A DNA stretch of 8,988 nucleotides from JBKPCD01 sp046727175 (GTDB lineage: Bacteria > Acidobacteriota > Vicinamibacteria > Vicinamibacterales > 2-12-FULL-66-21), in the NCBI GenBank assembly GCA_046727175.1, contig JBKPCD010000076.1, positions 1 through 8,988 on the forward strand, written 5' to 3'. This document shows, piece after piece, positions 1 through 4,296 of the stretch (the first letter of the stretch is position 1; the number at the start of each line of letters is the position of its first letter). The position numbers were made by a program, and so were the translations under genes. The notes below the pieces were generated by a model. The model was not told the origin of the DNA. It ran no database searches and was given only the letters and a program-made list of their open reading frames with translations.

Positions 1-81
1 GGCCCGATTCGGCTCGGCCGATTCGATGAACGCACCCGGCGCATCGAGCCCGCGGGCCGACGGCACGGCTGACTTGCGGCA

Positions 82-176
82 GCGTGTGGAAGCTGCCGGA
101 GTTGTGGACGCAAAGAGCGCGTCCACAAACTCCTTGGAAAAACGCAAAGAGCGCGTTTCCCACAGCTCCCACACGC
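82..176. repeat. Cloverleaf-like fold: outer stem with two inner hairpins
   Basis: Bases 82-95 pair with 163-176 over 14 positions with one mismatch (A90 against C168). Inside are two hairpins. The first is perfect: 102-111 pairs with 119-128 around the 7-base loop AAAGAGC. The second has the same loop, with 140-145 pairing 153-158, and 136-137 pairing 159-160 after a two-base bulge. The 15-mer ACGCAAAGAGCGCGT occurs in both, at 108-122 and 142-156. The fold lies between the transposase-like tail and the direct terminal repeats. It could be an insertion-sequence end structure, a terminator, or a structured RNA. The pairing is read directly from the bases; its role is unknown. Confidence 0.6.
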
Positions 177-206
177 GTCGTTTTCAACATGTTTGAGGTA
201 AGAAAA

Positions 207-258
207 CTGTTACCTATGTCCCCGGACAGATCTGTTACCTAGGTCGCCGGCCGGACAG
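207..258. repeat. Two direct copies of an IS-terminal-like motif
   Basis: CTGTTACCTATGTCCCCGGA starts at 207 and CTGTTACCTAGGTCGCCGG starts at 232, a 25-bp offset. Copies at this spacing are typical of transposase binding sites at the ends of IS481/IS3-like elements. They mark the likely right boundary of the remnant to their left. Confidence 0.5.
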
Positions 259-261
259 GAC

Positions 262-403
262 AATCCCTCATCGCGAATCCCTCATCGCGAATCCCTCATC
301 GCGAATCACGAATCCCTCATCGCTGAATCATCGAATCGTCGAATCTTTGATCCAGGGATTGCCGATCCAAGGATAAGGGATCCACGATCAGTGATGAGGG
401 ATT
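262..403. repeat. 14-bp tandem repeat array with an inverted copy
   Basis: AATCCCTCATCGCG is repeated three times without interruption (262-275, 276-289, 290-303), with a fourth near-copy at 311-325. Between and after these are shorter AATC-starting units (304-310, 326-333, 334-341). At 388-403 the motif returns inverted: 311-326 can pair with 388-403 at 15 of 16 positions around a 61-base loop. The inverted copy runs into the transporter gene and contributes its TAA stop codon (402-404). In the minus-strand transcript this would form a large 3' hairpin, with three other upstream copies able to compete for the same partner. There are no unique spacers, so it is not a CRISPR array. Confidence 0.85.
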
Positions 404-1628
404 AGGGATTCGATGTTTCAGGGCGCGGGCGTATCAGCAGCACCAGGACTATCGAAACGACGGCCGCGCTGGCGAAAATGCCGAAGATGCCGAAGAGCGG
501 CACGTGACGGTCGCGCAGGATGCCGAAGCCCCAATCCGCAAACCCGCCACAGCTGATGCTGACGAAGTTCATGATGCCGTACCCGGTCGCACGCAACTCG
601 GGGCGGGCGACCTGGCAGAGGATCGGCATGTTGTTCGCGTCGAAGAACCCCCAGCCGATGCCGAAGAGGATCAGGAACGCCACGGCGACCCACAAGGCGC
701 CGGTCTGCGGCGCATAACCGACGCCGAACATGGCGGGGACGATGAGCGACATGCCGAGCGCGCTCGCATAGACGCGGCCGCGCAAGCTGTGGCGCATCCA
801 GCGATCGGCGAGCCAGCCGCCCACCAGCGCGCCCATGATCGCGGCGGTCTGCCAATAGAATGTCGCTGACACGCCGGCGAGCCCCTGACCGATGCCGAAC
901 TCCGCCTTTAGAATCGCAGGCATCCAGTCGCGCACGACCCATCCGGCGAGCGCCGGCAGCGTGAAATAGAGCACGAGGAGCACGAACGAGCCGTTGCCGA
1001 GCAGCTCGCGCAGCGCGCTCGACGGCGACGGACGATGGGAACCGTCAGACGCGACGCGGGGCGGATTTCGCAACAGAACGAACAGCGGCACGGCGTAGAG
1101 CATGCCGGCAATCCCGCACACGTCGAACGCAACGCGCCAGCCGAGATGGGGATGATCCGCGACGTAGCCGCCGAATCCGCCGACAATCACCCCGGCATAG
1201 ATGCCCATCTGGTGGACGCCGACCGCACGCGAACGCGTGTGCCCCGTGTGATAGTCGGCGATGAGCGCGAGCGCTGTGGGAATGTAGAACGCCTCGCTGA
1301 TGCCCATCAGCGCGCGTGTCACGAGCAGCTGTTCGTAGCTCGTGACGTGCCCGGTCGTCCACGTGACGAGCGACCAGACGAGCAGGCTGACGGCAATCAC
1401 GTGCCTGCGGCTGAACCGGTCTGCCAGGTAGCCGCCGATCGGACTGAGGAATGCGTACACCCATTTGAAGAGCGCGAGGATCGTCCCCCATTTCGCTTCG
1501 AGGCCGATGTCCGGAATGTCGCGCATCACCGAGAACTTCATCGATGCGAGCAATTGACGATCGAGATAGTTGAGGAGCGCGACCGGCACGAGGAGTGCGA
1601 CGACGAGCCACGCGTAGCGGCTGCTCAC
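402..1628 (-). CDS. MFS transporter, anion:cation symporter-like
   Basis: A 408-residue inner-membrane permease with about 12 hydrophobic helices, normal for the major facilitator superfamily. It opens with NYLDRQ at the end of helix 1 (residues 20-25), as in the anion:cation symporter family, which carries sugar acids and other organic anions. The helix 2-3 loop has the signature GGYLADRFSRR (65-75), and a second copy, GGWLADRW, sits in the C-terminal half. The start is GTG (1626-1628) overlapping the TGA of the upstream sialidase by 4 nt, with GGGAAGG just ahead, so the two genes form one operon. Sialic acid or another acidic sugar released by the sialidase is the natural guess for substrate; this rests on context only. 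The last five residues are encoded by the neighbouring repeat array, which supplies the TAA stop. Confidence 0.88.
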   Translation of the reverse strand: MSSRYAWLVVALLVPVALLNYLDRQLLASMKFSVMRDIPDIGLEAKWGTILALFKWVYAFLSPIGGYLADRFSRRHVIAVSLLVWSLVTWTTGHVTSYEQLLVTRALMGISEAFYIPTALALIADYHTGHTRSRAVGVHQMGIYAGVIVGGFGGYVADHPHLGWRVAFDVCGIAGMLYAVPLFVLLRNPPRVASDGSHRPSPSSALRELLGNGSFVLLVLYFTLPALAGWVVRDWMPAILKAEFGIGQGLAGVSATFYWQTAAIMGALVGGWLADRWMRHSLRGRVYASALGMSLIVPAMFGVGYAPQTGALWVAVAFLILFGIGWGFFDANNMPILCQVARPELRATGYGIMNFVSISCGGFADWGFGILRDRHVPLFGIFGIFASAAVVSIVLVLLIRPRPETSNP

Positions 1629-1649
1629 TGATCCTTCCCATCAGTGAGC
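1623..1649 (-). promoter_or_regulatory. Hairpin presenting the transporter ribosome binding site in its loop
   Basis: On the minus strand GCTCACTGAT and ATCAGTGAGC form a perfect 10-bp stem closed by the 7-base loop GGGAAGG. The loop is the Shine-Dalgarno sequence of the transporter and the GTG start lies in the 3' arm. The 5' arm and loop encode the last sialidase residues. Ribosomes finishing the sialidase would melt the stem and expose the start, so translational coupling is the likely role. No T-run follows, which argues against an intrinsic terminator. Confidence 0.6.
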
Positions 1650-2761
1650 CACGCCAGCGACAAGCGCGAGAACGTGATCCGCTCGTACGGCGAGTGCTCA
1701 CCGCGTTCGAAGAGAAGCCCGATCGAGCGATCGGGCAACGCTACGAGACTCGAATACGCGGCAGGACCCGCGTGAACGACGCGGGCAACTGGCCACGTCG
1801 ACCCTTCGTCGTAGCTCAGACGGACCGTCATGCCCTCTCGTCGTGTGCTCGCGGGATTCGCGAAGAGCAGGCGATTGCGATCGGCAGTCTTCGCCGACGT
1901 CAACCTGAGGAGGCTCGCCTGTGCGGGCGGCTCGATCAGCGTTCGGTCGGGCGACGCAGTCGACAGCGTTTTGCCGGCGTCGGCACTCGTCGCGACCATT
2001 CGGAAATTCTGCGTCTTTGGCGGATGATTGCGCATGTTCAGCATCAGCCGGCCGTCGGCGAGCTCGACCACCTGACTCTCGTTCGTGCCCACGTCGGCGA
2101 CAGCGCCAAGGCTCCAGTGCCGTCCACCATCATCGCTGAAGAAAAGGTGCGAGCGGTGCACTTCCGTGCCCCGCTCCGCGTGATTTGCCAGTATTACGAG
2201 ACGTCCGCCCGCGGTCTGGATGCCGATGCCCGGGCCCGTCGCATACCACGTCCAATCGGGCAGCTTCACGCTCGCCGTGATTTCGACCGACGCCGACCAG
2301 GTCACACCGTCGTCGGTCGTCTTCATCGCCCAGACCGTGCGGGTCCCCTCGCTCGTGCCGGCGATGATGTCCTTTTCGCGATCCGCCCCGGGGTTCTGGG
2401 TCGAAAGCAGCAGGACCGCGCCGGTCTGCCGATCCACGACGGCGCACGGATTCCCGAACGTGTTCGGGCCGCTATCGCCGACGACCTGCATTGGCGACCA
2501 GGACCGGCCGCCGTCACGACTGCGCCTGACCACGAGATCGATATCGCCCGTGTCGCCAGGTCCCGTCCGTCGGGCTTCCGCGAACGCGAGCAGGATCCCC
2601 TTCGTGGTCGCGATCACGGACGGAATCCGATAACTCTGATAACCCGCCTCACCCGCCCTGTAGACATCCACGAAAAGCGGCGGGGCAGGGGATTGAGTGT
2701 GCCCTGGGCCGATCGCGAGGGTTGCAACGATGAGCGTCGCCCAGCAGTACACGCGAATCAT
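1625..2761 (-). CDS. Secreted exo-alpha-sialidase (GH33-type, BNR/Asp-box repeats)
   Basis: This enzyme would hydrolyse terminal sialic acids from glycoconjugates outside the cytoplasm. From the ATG at 2761 it has 378 residues, beginning with a signal peptide (MIRVYCW, hydrophobic core, then GPGHTQS). It carries the YRIP motif (44-47) with the first triad Arg, AEAR and DTGDID (catalytic Asp region, about 61-75), and Asp boxes SRDGGRSW (81-88), TTDDGVTW, SDDGGRHW and SYDEGSTW plus one degenerate box. Later come NESQVVEL (Glu), MLNMRN and VRLSYDEG (second and third triad Arg) and AAYSSLV (nucleophile Tyr). The full sialidase active-site set seems present. A start 15 codons upstream (2806) is possible but would overlap the cytochrome's ribosome binding site and hide the signal peptide. 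True substrate could be a related nonulosonic acid. It heads an operon with the MFS transporter. Confidence 0.9.
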   Translation of the reverse strand: MIRVYCWATLIVATLAIGPGHTQSPAPPLFVDVYRAGEAGYQSYRIPSVIATTKGILLAFAEARRTGPGDTGDIDLVVRRSRDGGRSWSPMQVVGDSGPNTFGNPCAVVDRQTGAVLLLSTQNPGADREKDIIAGTSEGTRTVWAMKTTDDGVTWSASVEITASVKLPDWTWYATGPGIGIQTAGGRLVILANHAERGTEVHRSHLFFSDDGGRHWSLGAVADVGTNESQVVELADGRLMLNMRNHPPKTQNFRMVATSADAGKTLSTASPDRTLIEPPAQASLLRLTSAKTADRNRLLFANPASTRREGMTVRLSYDEGSTWPVARVVHAGPAAYSSLVALPDRSIGLLFERGEHSPYERITFSRLSLAWLTDGKDQ

Positions 2762-2772
2762 GGCGACTCGGT

Positions 2773-2787
2773 CGAAGCTATACTTCG
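2773..2787. promoter_or_regulatory. Palindrome with overlapping divergent -10-like boxes
   Basis: CGAAG-CTATA-CTTCG is a perfect 5-bp inverted repeat in the 47-bp gap between the divergent sialidase and cytochrome starts. It contains TATACT on the plus strand (2779-2784), well placed to give a transcript starting near 2791, just ahead of the cytochrome's GGAGGAGGG. On the minus strand TATAGC (2782-2777) would start a very short leader for the sialidase. No good -35 box is visible for either. Promoter function is an inference. Confidence 0.35.
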
Positions 2788-2808
2788 CGGCATCGGAGGA
2801 GGGCATTC

Positions 2809-3252
2809 ATGATGACACGTATCGTCGTGTGCTCGTCGATCGCGATCGCAGCGGCGCTCGGTTCCTCCATCGTCGAGGCGCAGAATTCGCTTCAGACCTC
2901 GAAAAATCCGCACGTCGCTGCCATCGAACAGCAGATCGCGGGTAAAGAGCAACAGCCGGCCGAGCAGGTCTTCAAGGACATCCAGGTCTTCAAGGGAATG
3001 CCGGCGATTCGCGTCCTGCGAATCATGGAGATGGCCTTCAACGCCAACCTTGGTGTCGATTGCGACCACTGCCACTCGGTGGACGATTGGTCGAGCGGCG
3101 CCAAGCGACAACGGGACATCGCGCGTGAGATGTGGATTCTTCGTGGCGAAGTGCAGGAGAAGCTGCGAAAGATTACGGGGAAGGCCGACTTGCCGATGAC
3201 GTGCTACACGTGTCACAAGGGAAAAGCGAAGCCAGCCTTTGCGCCGGAGTGA
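2809..3252 (+). CDS. Small di-haem c-type cytochrome, reaction-centre cytochrome subunit-like
   Basis: A 147-residue exported electron carrier. A signal peptide covers residues 1-24, with likely cleavage after IVEA. Two haem attachment sites follow: CDHCH (85-89) and CYTCHKG (132-138). Each is preceded by a Met in a helix (M73/M75 and M108) that can act as sixth haem ligand, the arrangement of the photosynthetic reaction-centre cytochrome family. That family normally has four haems in a longer chain; two-haem versions of this size are common in non-phototrophic Acidobacteriota, so phototrophy is not implied. The segment VFKDIQVFKGMP (54-65) is typical of these short forms. GGAGGAGGG at 2795-2803 lies 5 nt before the ATG. 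It is transcribed away from the sialidase, so a shared function is not evident. The electron partner is unknown. Confidence 0.85.
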   Translation: MMTRIVVCSSIAIAAALGSSIVEAQNSLQTSKNPHVAAIEQQIAGKEQQPAEQVFKDIQVFKGMPAIRVLRIMEMAFNANLGVDCDHCHSVDDWSSGAKRQRDIAREMWILRGEVQEKLRKITGKADLPMTCYTCHKGKAKPAFAPE

Positions 3253-3298
3253 CGGGCCGTGGCCGTCGAACGCGATGACGGCTCGGCGAATCCGCCGA

Positions 3299-3448
3299 TC
3301 AGAGTTGGCGCAGCAGATACAGGCGGCTGCGACACAGGCGGCAGCGATAGAGATCGAACCCGCTCGTGATGCTGATGAACTGGAGCTCCATCGTGCCGCA
3401 GTGATCGCAGGCTGGCGCCGCGGACGAGGGCGGGTAAGCATCAGTCAT
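3299..3448 (-). CDS. 49-residue zinc-ribbon protein of unknown function
   Basis: A very small cytoplasmic protein made almost wholly of one zinc ribbon: CDHC at residues 14-17 and CRLC at 36-39, 18 residues apart, with an aromatic/hydrophobic stretch between (ELQFISITSGFDLYR). The end is basic and hydrophobic (SRLYLLRQL). The ATG at 3446-3448 is preceded by GAGGTGG at suitable spacing, which is why I prefer it to an upstream in-frame start at 3550 that would add a disordered Arg-rich lead. It converges with the cytochrome gene, with 46 bp between their stops and only weak stem-loops there. Such ribbons may bind nucleic acid, protein or only zinc; function cannot be assigned. Spacing and start site support a real gene, but chance remains possible at this length. 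Confidence 0.55.
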   Translation of the reverse strand: MTDAYPPSSAAPACDHCGTMELQFISITSGFDLYRCRLCRSRLYLLRQL

Positions 3449-3452
3449 TCGA

Positions 3453-3469
3453 CGGCCACCTCGTGGCCG
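3453..3469 (-). promoter_or_regulatory. Hairpin covering the zinc-ribbon gene's ribosome binding site
   Basis: On the minus strand CGGCCAC and GTGGCCG form a perfect 7-bp stem with the loop GAG. The Shine-Dalgarno GAGGTGG spans the loop and 3' arm, with the start codon 4 nt beyond the stem. It would reduce initiation unless opened. Confidence 0.45.
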
Positions 3470-3503
3470 CGCACGGCGGTCCGGACAGACACGCCGGTCT
3501 TCC

Positions 3504-4286
3504 TTGAGTGTCACCACATTTGTGCCAGAGGCACAGGGCGTACCCCTCATCGAACAGCGAAAAATCAGGCGTTTCAGGGATCAATGCGTCAGAAGTCTGG
3601 ATCGAGACAGACTGGGTATCGGTCAGGGCCAGAATTCACCCGTCCGCCCGCCCGAATGGGGTCAGACCCCGGACGCCAATTACACACCGCCGCGGAACGG
3701 GGTCAGACCCCGGTCGTCGGTTTACACACTGGGGACGGCGCAGCGCGCAGGACTCCTAATATGGACGCGGTATTGCGACCCCGAATGCCGGGACGGTGGA
3801 GCAGGTCCAGCGACAAACGCTTGCCAACTACGTCACCAACAGGCAAAATCTGCTGGACCTCAGCGCCACGCTGCAGGCCTCCGAACGCTTAGTTTTCTCC
3901 TTCGCGACATCGACAATCGCAAGTGGGTGTTTTCCTCCACCAAGGGCAAGGTGGTGCTTGTCGACTTCTGGGCGACCTGGTGCGGACGGTGCAAGGTTGA
4001 AATCCCCGAGTTCGTGGACATGTACAGCAGATACAAAGACAAAGGTCTGGAGGTCGTCGGTGTCGCCATGGACGACGACCTCGCCAGGATCAAGTCATTT
4101 GCCGCCGAGTACAAGATGAACTATCCGATTCTGATCGGCGCAGGTGCCGATGGTGTCCTGCGCGCGTGGGGCGTGTCTGGTCTCCCGACCACGTTCATCG
4201 TGAGCTGTGACGGTATGGTCTGCCGCAGGTTCGTTGGTCAAGCGACCAGAGGAGACGTCGAAGAAACCATCAAGAGTCTTCTGTAG
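3504..4286 (+). CDS. TlpA/ResA-like thioredoxin-fold protein, N-terminus doubtful
   Basis: The last 130 codons encode a clear thioredoxin-like domain of the TlpA/ResA type: LRDIDNRKW, then KGKVVLVDFWATW, active-site WCGRC (159-163) and the cis-proline loop GLPTTF (P228). Such domains reduce or shuffle disulphides outside the cytoplasm, often for cytochrome c maturation, so the nearby cytochrome may be relevant. The first 130 residues match no thioredoxin family, run through two REP palindromes, and start from TTG at 3504 without a ribosome binding site. No signal peptide is visible. No usable start exists in frame close to the domain. A neighbouring frame from GTG 3796 encodes a helical stretch (QRQTLANYVTNRQNLLDL) ending where the domain begins, consistent with loss of one base near 3888-3897. 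The gene may be a broken or displaced remnant; the domain call is firm, the start is not. Confidence 0.6.
   Translation: MSVTTFVPEAQGVPLIEQRKIRRFRDQCVRSLDRDRLGIGQGQNSPVRPPEWGQTPDANYTPPRNGVRPRSSVYTLGTAQRAGLLIWTRYCDPECRDGGAGPATNACQLRHQQAKSAGPQRHAAGLRTLSFLLRDIDNRKWVFSSTKGKVVLVDFWATWCGRCKVEIPEFVDMYSRYKDKGLEVVGVAMDDDLARIKSFAAEYKMNYPILIGAGADGVLRAWGVSGLPTTFIVSCDGMVCRRFVGQATRGDVEETIKSLL
3654..3735. repeat. Two REP-like palindromic units in 41-bp direct repeats
   Basis: The palindrome GGGGTCAGACCCC occurs at 3658-3670 and 3699-3711. Each lies in a 41-bp unit with similar flanks: GAAYGGGGTCAGACCCCGG before, then a TTACACAC or TTTACACACT end. Repeats with this core are often found near REP-associated tyrosine transposase genes, which are thought to move them. 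No such transposase lies in the window. The surrounding 3470-3895 has no other feature I can support. Confidence 0.7.
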
Positions 4287-4296
4287 CTGCCTGCCG

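Larger units (their letters stand above)
1..258 (+). mobile_element. Probable insertion-sequence 3' end remnant
   Basis: No complete transposase lies in the window. One plus-strand frame is open from the left edge to a TGA at 194-196 (about 64 codons), ending with Lys/Arg/Glu-rich then His/Ser-rich residues (LEKRKERVSHSSH). I associate such tails with sequence after transposase genes of the IS481 type. A second frame ends earlier, at TGA 70-72, with IRLGRFDERTRRIEP, which also looks like a transposase C-terminus, so the true stop is undecided. Two direct copies of a CTGTTACCTA motif at 207-258 resemble the multiple binding sites found at insertion-sequence ends. Most of the element would lie to the left of the window. 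The family assignment is an inference. Confidence 0.35.

Noticed and set aside
262..341. Possible CRISPR array from regularly repeated AATCCCTCATCGCG
   Set aside because: The units are contiguous or nearly so, with no unique spacers; it is a simple tandem array.
1035..1631. Long open frames opposite the transporter, sialidase and peptidase genes
   Set aside because: Arg/Ala/His-rich products with no motif, typical of antisense frames in GC-rich coding DNA.
2762..2806. Longer sialidase start at 2806
   Set aside because: It would overlap the cytochrome's ribosome binding site and place 15 polar residues before an otherwise typical signal peptide.
3253..3298. Intrinsic terminator between the convergent cytochrome and zinc-ribbon genes
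   Set aside because: Only 5- to 6-bp stems (such as 3262-3267 with 3277-3282) and no T-run on either strand.
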